Assembly (NCBI GenBank): GCA_013329165.1
Contig: DUKV01000029.1
Location: 1-42,943, forward strand
DNA length: 42,943 nt
Source of the DNA: Methanocalculus sp.
Lineage (GTDB): Archaea > Halobacteriota > Methanomicrobia > Methanomicrobiales > Methanocorpusculaceae
Direction: 5' to 3'
Shown here: positions 16,461 through 24,628 of the stretch, one piece after another
Position numbering within the stretch: position 1 is the first letter of the stretch
How the letters are laid out: every line of letters starts with the position of its first letter
The notes under the pieces: generated by a model
The model's input: the letters and a program-made list of their open reading frames with translations, nothing else
Database searches by the model: none
What the model was told of the DNA's origin: nothing
Translations under genes and position numbers: made by a program

Positions 16461-16790
16461 TCATTCCACATCCTCACAAGAACCGCAGGACTGTTCACCT
16501 TCCCGCATCTTCACGCAGATTTTGCAAATCCGGGATGCCAGATCTATCTCTTTACCAGAATGGAGATCAGATGCGAGATCCCTGATCAGGGTGCGGATAT
16601 CCGCCTCAAAAACAATTCTGTACCCTCGCTTTCCCGAAAGGTACTGCGATATGGCAGAGGGAGCACAATCAAGGATTTCAGCAGCCTCATGCTGGGTGGA
16701 ACCGCACGAAATCAGCTCCTCTGCGATCGCTGCCCGGATAGCCGGGAGTACATCCCATACGATCATCTGACAGGGTAACTTCAAAGCCAT
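16461..16790 (-). CDS. Xre-type regulator with CxxC-x9-CxxC tail (candidate sulfur regulator)
   Basis: A 109-residue DNA-binding protein resembling the archaeal COG2522 group. The N-terminal half begins with a conserved LPCQMIVWDVLPAIRAAIAEEL region; the Xre-like helix-turn-helix is TQHEAAEILDCAPSAISQYLSGKRG (32-56). C89, C92, C102 and C105 form a CxxC-x9-CxxC site able to bind Zn or an Fe-S cluster, a plausible sensor of sulfur status. The ATG at 16790 follows GGTGGGA. It heads the LarE-desulfurase-FdhD operon, and a TTCACAATTGTTAA site lies at its own promoter, so self-regulation is likely. It is one of two candidate regulators of the palindrome. Confidence 0.8.
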   Translation of the reverse strand: MALKLPCQMIVWDVLPAIRAAIAEELISCGSTQHEAAEILDCAPSAISQYLSGKRGYRIVFEADIRTLIRDLASDLHSGKEIDLASRICKICVKMREGEQSCGSCEDVE

Positions 16791-16809
16791 CACTTCCCAC
16801 CATAAGTAT

Positions 16810-16823
16810 TTCACAATTGTTAA
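16810..16823 (-). promoter_or_regulatory. Sulfur-regulon operator a (variant) and promoter
   Basis: TTCACAATTGTTAA on the plus strand, one mismatch from the perfect palindrome. Its centre is about 22 bp downstream of a minus-strand TATA box (16835-16842), so it covers the expected transcript start of the Xre regulator operon. The same variant in the same orientation occurs at operator f. Confidence 0.65.
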
Positions 16824-16904
16824 GTTAGTGAGTGATAAATATCTTCGCCAAAAGGCCTGAACAACAACTTTTTTATAAGCATCAGTTCATTCATGTATAG
16901 AAGA

Positions 16905-16918
16905 TTCACAATTGTGAA
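16905..16918 (+). promoter_or_regulatory. Sulfur-regulon operator b, perfect palindrome
   Basis: TTCACAATTGTGAA, centred about 37 bp after the TATA box TTTTATAA (16871-16878) and 18 bp before metX. A protein bound here would sit just after the transcript start and block metX-cysK-cysE. Confidence 0.7.
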
Positions 16919-16935
16919 AATACCAGGAGAAAGAC

Positions 16936-18405
16936 ATGGCACGATCATTATCAACAACGCAGACGATGACGGTCACCTTTGATGAGCCGCTTCTCCTTGA
17001 ATCAAAAGCGACTCTCAGCCCATTCACCATCGCATACCAGGTCTATGGAAAACTGAATCGTGAGAAGAGTAATGCAATCCTCATCTGCCATGCCCTCTCA
17101 GGAGACGCCCATGCGGCCGGAGTCGATCCGGAGTCTGGAAAGAAGGGGTGGTGGGAGACGCTTATTGGGCCGGGAAAGGCATTTGATACCGACCGGTACT
17201 TCGTCATCTGTTCAAACGTTATCGGAGGATGCAAGGGTTCAACTGGACCCGCCTCAATCAATCCAAAGACCAATAAGCCATATGGACCGGGTTTTCCTGT
17301 CATAACCATTCAGGATATGGTCAGGGCTCAGAAGAGGCTCATCGACCATTTAGGTATCAAAAGACTCGCTGCGGTTGCTGGCGGATCGATGGGAGGAATG
17401 CAGGCGCTTGCCTGGTCGGTTCTCTATCCGGAGGCGGTCAGCAAGGTAATTGCTATTGCAACCACCGCCCGATCATCACCCCAGCAGATCGCATTTAATG
17501 AAGTCGGACGTCAGGCAATTATGGTTGATCCCGCATGGAAAGGGGGAGAGTATTCACCTGCTGATCCTCCTACGCGCGGGCTCGGTCTTGCCCAGATGAT
17601 CGGTCATATCACGTACCTCTCGGATGAAGCGATGCATGAGAAGTTCGGAAGGAGATTCTTTGGACCTGAAGGGATCAACTATGAATTTGCAACAGAGTTT
17701 CAGGTAGAGAGTTACCTGCATCATCAGGGTGACTCATTCACCCGCCGGTTCGATCCAAACAGCTATCTCTATATCACACGGGCACTCGATTACTTCGATC
17801 TCTCACAGGACGGAACGCTTGCTGCCGGATTTGCAAATGCCAGCTCATCGTTCCTCGTTGTCTCGGTATCAAGCGACTGGCTGTACCCACCATACCAGTC
17901 AGAGGAGTTGGTAGCATCACTCACAGAAAATGAGATAGATGTGCAGTACTGCGAAATTCGATCGAAATACGGGCATGATGCCTTCCTGCTCGAATCCGGT
18001 CAGCTCAATTACATTATCGGGGATTTCCTCGACCGCCTCCTCGTCAGAAATGTAATGGAGGGCGGAATACCCACTCTCGCAGAGTCGGCTTCGATACTTG
18101 AAGCATCCAGAATAATGATCAATGAGAGCGTCAATCATCTCCCTGTGCTTGGAGAGAAGAAGCAGATTTCCGGGATCGTAACATCCTGGGATATTGCTAA
18201 GGCTGTCGCGTGCGGCCACAGGACTCTTGAAGAGATCATGAGCAGGGATGTTCTCACTGCATTGCCGGATGAGCCGGTTCGGGAAGCGGCACGCAGAATG
18301 CAGGAGCGTTCCATCTCAGCCCTCCCGGTCATTGATGAGAAGAGGCGGGTGATCGGTATCATCACCAGTGAGGCGATCAGCAGGCTTGTTGGCAGATGCA
18401 CATAA
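16936..18405 (+). CDS. metX: Homoserine O-acetyltransferase MetX with C-terminal CBS pair
   Basis: A 489-residue enzyme that acetylates homoserine, activating it for sulfhydrylation to homocysteine. The alpha/beta-hydrolase part covers residues 1 to about 370, with Ser151 in GGSMGG, Asp314 (SSDWLYPP) and His347 (GHDAFL) as the catalytic triad. Residues about 375-489 form two CBS motifs (SVNHLPVL...[12 protein letters not shown] and SISALPVI...[11 protein letters not shown]), an adenosyl-ligand sensor that suggests feedback by AdoMet or a related nucleotide. GGAGA precedes the ATG. First gene of metX-cysK-cysE under operator b; its product is used by MetY at 26855. Confidence 0.93.
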   Translation: MARSLSTTQTMTVTFDEPLLLESKATLSPFTIAYQVYGKLNREKSNAILICHALSGDAHAAGVDPESGKKGWWETLIGPGKAFDTDRYFVICSNVIGGCKGSTGPASINPKTNKPYGPGFPVITIQDMVRAQKRLIDHLGIKRLAAVAGGSMGGMQALAWSVLYPEAVSKVIAIATTARSSPQQIAFNEVGRQAIMVDPAWKGGEYSPADPPTRGLGLAQMIGHITYLSDEAMHEKFGRRFFGPEGINYEFATEFQVESYLHHQGDSFTRRFDPNSYLYITRALDYFDLSQDGTLAAGFANASSSFLVVSVSSDWLYPPYQSEELVASLTENEIDVQYCEIRSKYGHDAFLLESGQLNYIIGDFLDRLLVRNVMEGGIPTLAESASILEASRIMINESVNHLPVLGEKKQISGIVTSWDIAKAVACGHRTLEEIMSRDVLTALPDEPVREAARRMQERSISALPVIDEKRRVIGIITSEAISRLVGRCT

Positions 18406-18416
18406 GGAGGAAAACT

Positions 18417-19346
18417 ATGGGTAAGATCTATAATGATATAACAGAAACAATCGGCAGCACCCCCCTTGTCCGGTTGAACCGGATCACCGAGGGTTTATCG
18501 GCAATAGTGGTCGTTAAGGTCGAGTCCTTCAACCCGATGCACAGCGTCAAGGACAGGATCGGGCTTGCAATGATCGACAAGGCAGAGAGAGAGGGGAGAC
18601 TGAACAAAGGGCAGAGGATAATGATCGTTGAGCCGACGAGCGGAAATACCGGGATCGCCCTGGCAGCTGTTGCAGCCGCACGCGGCCACCCCATCACCCT
18701 CGTCATGCCAGAGACGATGAGTGTCGAACGGCGGCAGGTTCTCTCTGCTCTTGGAGCTGAACTGATCCTGACGCCGGGTGGCGAAGGGATGGGTGGAGCA
18801 ATCCGGAAGGCAACATCTCTGGCAGAAGAAGGGGGCTGCTTCATGCCCCAGCAGTTCGAGAACCCGGCCAACCCGGAGATCCACAGAAAGACAACAGCTG
18901 AAGAGATCTGGTGGGATACAGACGGAAAAGTCGATCTCGTTGTTGCAGGGGTTGGAACCGGAGGCACGATCACCGGGATTGCCGAGGTTATCAAAGGGCG
19001 AAAGCCATCTTTTATGGCAATTGCAGTCGAGCCTACTGAGTCACCCGTTCTCTCCGGCGGACAACCCGGCCCCCACAAAATACAGGGGATCGGTGCAGGA
19101 TTCATCCCCAGGATCCTCAGGCTCGACCTTATTGATGAGATAATACAGGTCACCGCAGACGAAGCGAAAGAGATGGCACAGAAGCTTGCCCGTCTCGAAG
19201 GGATCCTTGCAGGCATATCCTCTGGTGCTGCCCTCGCAGCTGCTCTTAGGGTAGCAGAACGAGAGGAGAGTGCAGGAAAGCTGATTGTTGTTATCCTGCC
19301 GGATACCGGGGAGCGGTACCTTTCGACCGGCCTCTTCACACCATAG
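18417..19346 (+). CDS. cysK: Cysteine synthase (O-acetylserine sulfhydrylase)
   Basis: A 309-residue fold-type II PLP enzyme that makes cysteine from O-acetylserine and sulfide. The PLP lysine is K45 in [11 protein letters not shown]; the substrate loop is PTSGNTG (73-79); [10 protein letters not shown] binds the cofactor phosphate. I start at the ATG at 18417 behind a perfect AGGAGG, not at the open frame overlapping metX. It lies 11 bp after metX and 11 bp before cysE, giving a three-gene operon for acetyl-dependent sulfur assimilation. O-phosphoserine could be an alternative substrate, but the adjacent cysE favours O-acetylserine. Confidence 0.93.
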   Translation: MGKIYNDITETIGSTPLVRLNRITEGLSAIVVVKVESFNPMHSVKDRIGLAMIDKAEREGRLNKGQRIMIVEPTSGNTGIALAAVAAARGHPITLVMPETMSVERRQVLSALGAELILTPGGEGMGGAIRKATSLAEEGGCFMPQQFENPANPEIHRKTTAEEIWWDTDGKVDLVVAGVGTGGTITGIAEVIKGRKPSFMAIAVEPTESPVLSGGQPGPHKIQGIGAGFIPRILRLDLIDEIIQVTADEAKEMAQKLARLEGILAGISSGAALAAALRVAEREESAGKLIVVILPDTGERYLSTGLFTP

Positions 19347-19357
19347 GAGAAAGGGTA

Positions 19358-20311
19358 ATGGGCATACGGGAAGATATCAGGACGGTCTTTGAGAAGGATC
19401 CGGCAGCACGATCCACCCTTGAGGTGATCTGCTGCTATCCGGGGATGCATGCCATCTGGATACATAGAATTGCACACCGTCTCTGGAGATACAGGCTTCG
19501 TTTTCCTGCCCGCCTGCTTTCGCATATCTCACGTGCCCTTACCGGAGTCGAGATACACCCCGGCGCAACCATCGGCAGAAGGGTCTTCATCGATCATGGC
19601 TCAGGTGTCGTCATCGGGGAGACAGCAGAGATTGGCAATGATGTCCTCATCTATATGGGGGTTGTTCTCGGAGGAACATCACTGACGAAGGGCAAACGCC
19701 ATCCAACGATCGGAGATGACGTTATTGTCGGATCAGGTGCCGCAGTCCTTGGACCGATCGAGATAGGAGATGGTGCCCGGATTGGTGCGGGATCGGTTGT
19801 TGTCAGGCCCGTTCCTGCCGGAGCAACTGTGATTGGGGTTCCCGGAAGAATTGCCGGGCCTGATGAACAGAGAACCCCGGGAATCCTCGATCATGGAGAT
19901 CTGCCGGATCCTATGCTCAGGGTGGTGAGCCGTCTCCTCGATCGGCAGAGCAGGCTTGAAGAGAGGATCTTTGAGCTTGAACGCGACCATGTGACAAAAG
20001 AGGCGAAGAGGAACGAACTGATCAGAGAGGAGGAAGTTCGTAACGCACTCAGGACAGTCATCGATCCTGAGGTCGGGATCGACATCGTCGATCTGGGACT
20101 TGTAAAAAAAGTGCATGTCAAGGATGATTCAGTTCTCGTCTCGATGGTGCTGACGACAAGCGCCTGTCCTCTCGTTGATTACTTAAAAGATCAGGTGAAG
20201 AGGACAGTCCTCGGACTTGGGGAAATCAAGCATGTCGAGGTTGAGATCCTCGATGAGCCTTTTAACTGGGATCGGTTCGTTGCACAGAAAGGAAAACTTG
20301 AAGATCTTTAA
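19358..20311 (+). CDS. cysE: Serine O-acetyltransferase fused to a DUF59/MIP18 domain
   Basis: A 317-residue fusion. Residues 1 to about 165 are a short EpsC/CysE-type serine acetyltransferase: left-handed beta-helix hexapeptides from 66, the catalytic H80 in FIDHGSG, and [10 protein letters not shown] (111-120). A charged helix (about 185-215, [22 protein letters not shown]) links to a DUF59/MIP18 domain at about 222-300 with [14 protein letters not shown] and the conserved cysteine C270 in TTSACPL. DUF59 proteins (SufT, MIP18) assist Fe-S cluster assembly. The acetyltransferase feeds CysK; the fused part could tie cysteine supply to Fe-S demand. It overlaps nadA tail-to-tail by 4 bp. Confidence 0.92.
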   Translation: MGIREDIRTVFEKDPAARSTLEVICCYPGMHAIWIHRIAHRLWRYRLRFPARLLSHISRALTGVEIHPGATIGRRVFIDHGSGVVIGETAEIGNDVLIYMGVVLGGTSLTKGKRHPTIGDDVIVGSGAAVLGPIEIGDGARIGAGSVVVRPVPAGATVIGVPGRIAGPDEQRTPGILDHGDLPDPMLRVVSRLLDRQSRLEERIFELERDHVTKEAKRNELIREEEVRNALRTVIDPEVGIDIVDLGLVKKVHVKDDSVLVSMVLTTSACPLVDYLKDQVKRTVLGLGEIKHVEVEILDEPFNWDRFVAQKGKLEDL

Positions 20312-21222
20312 ATCTGAAGCATCCGCTCAATGGCAACCCGTGCCCTTGCGGCAATCTCTTCAGGTACCACCATCTGTGGTGTCAGAGTCTCAAGTGATTG
20401 GATGACCTTCTCCAGGGAGGTCTTCTTCATATTCATACAGACGGCTTTTTCAGAGAGGGGATAGACCCGCTTGCCAGGACACTGTTTCTCTATCTGATGA
20501 ATAATGCCAGGCTCCGTTCCGATGATAAAATCGACCTTGTCGGAAGCATAGATATGACGGATCATCCCGGAGGTTGAATGAACATAATCTGCCAGATCGA
20601 TCACATCAGGCCGACATTCGGGATGAACGAGGAGCTCTGCATCCGGATGATCGAGACGGGCTCTGGAGACGTCTGCACTCGTCATCCTGTCATGGACATA
20701 GCAGTACCCTTCCCAGAGTAAGATCTCTTTTTCCGTGAATCGTGCCACATACCGTGCAAGGTTTCTGTCCGGGAGCATGATCACCTGATCTTCTTTGAGG
20801 GATTCGACGATCTTCAGGGCATTCGCTGAAGTGCAACAGATGTCACTTTCTGCTTTCACTTCAGCCGTTGTATTTACATATGCAACGACTGCTGCGTCAG
20901 GGAACCGCTCACGGAGCATCCGGACATCACCCCCGGCGATCATCCCTGCCATCGGGCAGTGGGCATCGGGTGCCGGGAGGAGAACAGTCTTTTCCGGGGA
21001 GAGGATGGCAGCAGTCTCAGCCATAAAATCAACTCCGCAGAAGACGATCGTCTCTTCTCTTCGTTCTGCTGCTGCACGGGCAAGTTCGAGTGAGTCCCCA
21101 ACGATATCAGCAATATCCTGTACCCCGGCAACCTGATAGTTATGGGCAAGGATCACCGCATTTTTCTCTTCAGCCAATAAGCGGATTTTAGTTGATATAT
21201 CCCGTGCAGTCACTTCTGGCAC
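20308..21222 (-). CDS. nadA: Quinolinate synthase
   Basis: A 304-residue NadA, the [4Fe-4S] enzyme that condenses iminoaspartate with dihydroxyacetone phosphate to quinolinate for NAD synthesis. The three internal repeats start with LAHNYQ, and the cluster cysteines fit FCGVDFM or [15 protein letters not shown] and EKAVCMNM. The start is GTG at 21222 or a second GTG three codons on; no strong ribosome site decides it. A TATA-like GATAATATG around 21245-21256 suggests its own promoter, though it could also be read from the DUF1890-DUF1894 operon just upstream. Its link with the sulfur block may reflect the Fe-S cluster or chance. Confidence 0.93.
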   Translation of the reverse strand: MPEVTARDISTKIRLLAEEKNAVILAHNYQVAGVQDIADIVGDSLELARAAAERREETIVFCGVDFMAETAAILSPEKTVLLPAPDAHCPMAGMIAGGDVRMLRERFPDAAVVAYVNTTAEVKAESDICCTSANALKIVESLKEDQVIMLPDRNLARYVARFTEKEILLWEGYCYVHDRMTSADVSRARLDHPDAELLVHPECRPDVIDLADYVHSTSGMIRHIYASDKVDFIIGTEPGIIHQIEKQCPGKRVYPLSEKAVCMNMKKTSLEKVIQSLETLTPQMVVPEEIAARARVAIERMLQI

Positions 21223-21274
21223 CGTTCTTCAATATGATGAATACGCATATTATCCTGATAACTGCCTTGAGACC

Positions 21275-21559
21275 TTATGGCTTTTCCCTCCCTTTCTTTT
21301 GTACCATCACAACATCATCTGAGGATACAACACGGAGAAGATAGGTCCCATGGCAGGGTTTGGTATAGGGGAGGATGACCGCATCGCCATCTATTCCAAG
21401 AGCAATGGGAGGAACACCGATGATCCGTTTCTCAAAGATCTTAAAACCCGGATCAACATAATAGACTTCCTTGAAGTGTTTTTCAACATATTTCCGGCAC
21501 TCTCTGAATGAGGCCATCGAGAGGAGAACCTCATAGCCGAGATCTTCTACGCAACCCAT
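21275..21559 (-). CDS. DUF1894 methanogen protein, copy 2
   Basis: A 94-residue DUF1894 protein, clearly paralogous to the gene at 908-1195: GYEVLLSMASFRE, YVEKHFKEVYYVDPGF, FEKRIIGVPPIALGID and ILPYTKPCHGTYLLRV are all matched. The ATG at 21559 overlaps the DUF1890 stop (TGATG), so the two are translationally coupled. The Cys in CVEDLGYE and that in KPCHGTY are kept in both copies. It is third in the radical SAM-DUF1890-DUF1894 operon under operator c. No reaction is known. Confidence 0.8.
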   Translation of the reverse strand: MGCVEDLGYEVLLSMASFRECRKYVEKHFKEVYYVDPGFKIFEKRIIGVPPIALGIDGDAVILPYTKPCHGTYLLRVVSSDDVVMVQKKGREKP

Positions 21560-22008
21560 CAAAGCACCTCATCGATTTTTTTACGGAGTTTGCCAGGATT
21601 ATGAACCGCCTTCTCAACGATCAGCTCGCAGGAGATCTCAAGCTGTCCTGCGAGTTCTTCTGCCTCTCTCCCAAAGACAACGACGATGAGACGGCCTTCA
21701 AAGAGATACCGGATTGTGGTGGCGTAACTGATCCCGGCATCATTATGGGCAAAGACGATACAGGTCGACGGAGTTCGTTCCCCTGATGCAAGTTCCTCGA
21801 TACACCGATCGAGTTCCATCATCTTCTTTGCGTATACCTTCTTTGGATCTGATACCTTCAGGAGAACCAGTACCGCGCTGTTTCCGGCTATCAGAACATC
21901 TGTTCCAGACTCATTCAGACGATCTGCTGCATACAGTGCAAGTGCCTGCTGCACCGGAACCTCGGGGCACCCAAGAATGATAAGCGTTTCATTTCTTTCT
22001 TCTTCCAT
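21559..22008 (-). CDS. DUF1890 methanogen protein, copy 2
   Basis: A 149-residue DUF1890 protein paralogous to 1350-1814, sharing ILGCPEVPVQQALALYAADRL, SDPKK, FAHNDAGISYATT and AVHNPGKLRKKIDE. GAGGT lies 5 nt ahead of the ATG at 22008; an in-frame TTG at 22020 is less likely. It is the middle gene of the operator-c operon, 15 bp after the radical SAM gene. The family fold is Rossmann-like and its role is unknown; both copies here neighbour E1 or sulfur-carrier genes. Confidence 0.8.
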   Translation of the reverse strand: MEEERNETLIILGCPEVPVQQALALYAADRLNESGTDVLIAGNSAVLVLLKVSDPKKVYAKKMMELDRCIEELASGERTPSTCIVFAHNDAGISYATTIRYLFEGRLIVVVFGREAEELAGQLEISCELIVEKAVHNPGKLRKKIDEVL

Positions 22009-22023
22009 ACTATACCTCAAATA

Positions 22024-23016
22024 CTAAACATCCCGAAACGGTGTGATATCACAGCCGGTACATGGAAGGCACATTGTACGGGCTTTTGCGGCATCGAGGC
22101 CATTATTTTTCAGAATATTTTTCGTCTCCTTTGCAAGGTACAGGAGACGTTCCTGTGAGGGGCGTTGTATCGTGATCTCCCCTTCACGAAGTGGGGAAGG
22201 TGAGATCGGACGGAGATTTGGGATTACACCCATCCGCGCAAGAGTCGTGACACCATCAAGTACTGTCCTGTCATCCTCACCAAGGCCGATGATGAAATTT
22301 GTAAAGACCGCGTTCTTCCCAAAGATTGATACCGCCTCCCTGAGCGCATCGAGTATCCCGGTTAAGGAGAAATCAGGACAGACAGACGCGAAGATCACCG
22401 GATCCATCGTCTCCACATTATACTTGATCTCAACTACACCGGCATCATGGAGGAGCCGGCTTGAATCTTTCGTCGGATAGACCGAGACACCGATCGGGAG
22501 GTCAAAACGGCTGTGTAATGCCTCCACAATCCTAACCATCCTTTCCACCTCCTCTTCAGGAGTGACGGCGACACCACTTGTAAGGGAGATTGCATTGAGC
22601 CTGCCGGTTGCCGATGCCTCTTCGACCATGCCGATGATCGTCCCGATATTTTTTATTCCGCCATCAAGTTTTGGAACCGGGCAGAATCTGCAGTTAAAGA
22701 TACAGCATTCACTGACGGTAATGTATGCCTGTCCAGGACAGTGGCAGAGTGGTGTTTCGAGTTGCCCCCATATGAGCCGCTCATTGTTATGAAGAAGGAG
22801 AACACCATCTTCATCTGGAACAGCTTTCAATGGAGAATGTTCCTTTACCGTCAGGCGTACTCTGTGATCCCCTGACCGGATGAAGATCGACGTCCCTCCG
22901 GCTCCGGGACCGGCAGTTGCCGATGTCTTTGTTGCAATCGGGATAAGCCGGCAATCAAGCTCCACGGTCCCTATAGCAACAAGAAACGCTTTTCCTTCTG
23001 GCGTCAAGGTAGACAT
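22024..23016 (-). CDS. Radical SAM protein
   Basis: A 330-residue radical SAM enzyme. The cluster motif is CIFNCRFC (Cys-x3-Cys-x2-Cys; residues about 97-104), with an extra Cys directly before it. GLGED is a typical AdoMet-binding strand, and KYNVETMD and NLRPISPSP complete the barrel. An N-terminal extension of about 85 residues precedes the barrel, and a C-terminal CLPCTGCD motif may hold a second cluster. The reaction is unknown. ATG at 23016 is used; GTG at 23025 is possible. It heads the operon with DUF1890 and DUF1894 under operator c, so a job in sulfur chemistry or cofactor assembly is inferred. Confidence 0.8.
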   Translation of the reverse strand: MSTLTPEGKAFLVAIGTVELDCRLIPIATKTSATAGPGAGGTSIFIRSGDHRVRLTVKEHSPLKAVPDEDGVLLLHNNERLIWGQLETPLCHCPGQAYITVSECCIFNCRFCPVPKLDGGIKNIGTIIGMVEEASATGRLNAISLTSGVAVTPEEEVERMVRIVEALHSRFDLPIGVSVYPTKDSSRLLHDAGVVEIKYNVETMDPVIFASVCPDFSLTGILDALREAVSIFGKNAVFTNFIIGLGEDDRTVLDGVTTLARMGVIPNLRPISPSPLREGEITIQRPSQERLLYLAKETKNILKNNGLDAAKARTMCLPCTGCDITPFRDV

Positions 23017-23034
23017 TTCTATCACACATTATCT

Positions 23035-23048
23035 TTCACAATTGTGAA
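23035..23048 (-). promoter_or_regulatory. Sulfur-regulon operator c, perfect palindrome
   Basis: TTCACAATTGTGAA, centred about 36 bp from a minus-strand TATA box (GTATAATA, 23074-23081) and 19 bp ahead of the radical SAM ATG. The leader it leaves is very short. Confidence 0.7.
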
Positions 23049-23166
23049 TTCCCCGATATTTTGTTCTGTGGAGTATTATACCTTCGGATTGAAGACACAA
23101 AACGAGGTTTTTTTTGCCGGATTCGAAGCCATTAACATATCAGAGGGAAGAGTAGATTATGGCAAA

Positions 23167-23180
23167 GTCACAATTGTGAA
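23167..23180 (+). promoter_or_regulatory. Sulfur-regulon operator d, in front of tRNA-Cys
   Basis: GTCACAATTGTGAA, with a 12-bp perfect core (23168-23179), ends only 8 bp before the mature tRNA-Cys. A weak TATA-like TTAACATAT lies about 36 bp upstream of the site centre, the same geometry as operators b, c and e. Confidence 0.65.
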
Positions 23181-23187
23181 TGCCTGT

Positions 23188-23259
23188 GCCAAGGTGGCGG
23201 AGTGGCTACGCGGTTGACTGCAGATCAACTACATCCCGGTTCGATTCCGGGCCTTGGCT
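23188..23259 (+). tRNA. tRNA-Cys (GCA)
   Basis: A complete tRNA fold. Acceptor GCCAAGG (23188-23194) pairs with CCTTGGC (23252-23258); the anticodon arm GTTGA-CTGCAGA-TCAAC carries GCA; the T arm is CCCGG-TTCGATT-CCGGG; the discriminator is U, as in tRNA-Cys. The D arm holds the GTGG region. CCA is not encoded and no intron is present. In this archaeon the tRNA is the substrate on which SepCysS (25480) converts phosphoserine to cysteine. It is preceded by a sulfur-regulon operator and followed after 40 bp by thiF on the same strand. Confidence 0.97.
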
Positions 23260-23299
23260 CTTCTTGGAGTACCGTGTAAGATCCATTTTGGAGGATTCT

Positions 23300-24052
23300 A
23301 TGTTTTCTGTTCAGGAACGTGATCGATACAAACGCCAGATCATGCTCTTCGGCGAAGAGGGCCAGGAGCTACTGAAACAATCAACGATATTTATTGCCGG
23401 AGCCGGGGGTCTTGGTTCTCCCATCTCCATCTACCTTGCCGTTGCAGGGGTGGGACGGATCATCCTTGTTGATAAAGACAGCGTGGAACTGACGAATCTC
23501 AATCGGCAGATACTCCACTTCAACCGGGATATCGGGGAGAGGAAGACGGTATCAGCATCGGCAAAACTCAGGGAGATCAATCCTGACATCTCAATTGAGG
23601 CGATCGATACAACCATTGATGAGACAAATGTCCTCGATTTCATCGGAGATGCTGACGGTATCGTCGATGCGATGGATAACTTCCCGACCAGGTACCTGCT
23701 GAACCAGGCAGCACATGCAAAGAAGATCCCCTTCTTCCACGGCGGAATACGCGGTCTCTGCGGGCAGGCAACAACGATCATCCCAGGAAAAACAGCCTGC
23801 CTCTCATGTATATTCCCACACCCCCCACCAGCTGAAGTCTTCCCGGTCGTGGGGGTAGCACCCGGCTTCATCGGGATGGTACAGGCAACCGAGGTGATCA
23901 AGTACCTCACCGGCACAGGGGAGCTTCTGGAGAACCGACTCATGCACTGGGATGGGGAGCTATCTACGGTTGATGAGATCAGGCTTGAGAAGAACCCCGC
24001 CTGCCCGGTCTGTGGGGGAGAAGAGATAAACTATATCTTCCTCCCCGGTTAG
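23300..24052 (+). CDS. ThiF/MoeB/HesA E1-like adenylyltransferase, copy 2
   Basis: A 250-residue E1-like enzyme that adenylates Ubl sulfur carriers, paralogous to copy 1 at 3410. It keeps YKRQI-LFG-EGQ, GAGGLGS, LTNLNRQ, and zinc motifs CLSC and CPVC. The frame runs into the tRNA upstream, but the ATG at 23300 with GGAGG six bases before it is the evident start. Only 40 bp separate it from tRNA-Cys, with no separate promoter that I can see, so one transcript may give both tRNA and mRNA. It is followed by thiol-redox genes. Likely partners are the MoaD-like or ThiS-like carriers. Confidence 0.9.
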   Translation: MFSVQERDRYKRQIMLFGEEGQELLKQSTIFIAGAGGLGSPISIYLAVAGVGRIILVDKDSVELTNLNRQILHFNRDIGERKTVSASAKLREINPDISIEAIDTTIDETNVLDFIGDADGIVDAMDNFPTRYLLNQAAHAKKIPFFHGGIRGLCGQATTIIPGKTACLSCIFPHPPPAEVFPVVGVAPGFIGMVQATEVIKYLTGTGELLENRLMHWDGELSTVDEIRLEKNPACPVCGGEEINYIFLPG

Positions 24053-24067
24053 AAAGTGAGGTAGATC

Positions 24068-24628
24068 ATGGGACGAGAAGATACAATGAAATCAATAATT
24101 ATCATCTGCCTGACTGCACTCTTCCTCCTTATCAGTGGTTGTACCGGTCTTGAGAGTGATATTTCCAGCGGGACTGATGCTTCATCAGATAAACCGGAAT
24201 GGTTGACAATACCACTCACCGAGATTCTAACAGAGGAAGAGTTCACCCTTGGATCTTTGATGGCTTCTGGAAAGCCGGTTATCATCCATACCTTCACCAC
24301 TTCATGTCCCGCATGTGGAGCCCAGTTCAAAGAATCGACAGATCTCCAGAGGGAAAATCCCGGAGCCTATGTTGTCATCGGATTGAATATCGACCCCGAT
24401 GAAGGGAACGCAGCAGTCAGGCAATACGTGGAGAGAAACGAGTACGAGGGTCATTTTGTCACTGCACCCGACCAACTGTCTATCGGACTCATCAGGACCT
24501 TTGGCATCAGTGTCATGCAGTCAACTCCACAGACGATACTGATCTATAACGATACCATCTATTTCCTCGGATCCGGCATCTTTTCATCTGAAGGGCTTGC
24601 CGGGTTCACCGGAGATCTCTCTTCATGA
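24068..24628 (+). CDS. TlpA-like thioredoxin-fold lipoprotein
   Basis: A 186-residue exported thiol-redox protein. A signal segment (IIIICLTALFLLISGC) ends in a lipobox, so it should be lipid-anchored outside the membrane. The thioredoxin fold follows, with the active site SCPAC near residue 79-83 and the cis-Pro region STPQTI near 157-162. I start at the ATG at 24068 because GTGAGG lies six bases ahead; ATG at 24086 is the alternative. Its stop overlaps the CcdA start (ATGA), which points to CcdA as the electron source. It may reduce disulfides or handle haem or metal-thiol maturation. Confidence 0.8.
   Translation: MGREDTMKSIIIICLTALFLLISGCTGLESDISSGTDASSDKPEWLTIPLTEILTEEEFTLGSLMASGKPVIIHTFTTSCPACGAQFKESTDLQRENPGAYVVIGLNIDPDEGNAAVRQYVERNEYEGHFVTAPDQLSIGLIRTFGISVMQSTPQTILIYNDTIYFLGSGIFSSEGLAGFTGDLSS

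Noticed and set aside
18428..19525. 365-codon open frame antisense to cysK
   Set aside because: It is the mirror frame of a well-supported gene, with low-complexity Ser/Ile/Arg composition and no ribosome site or homology.
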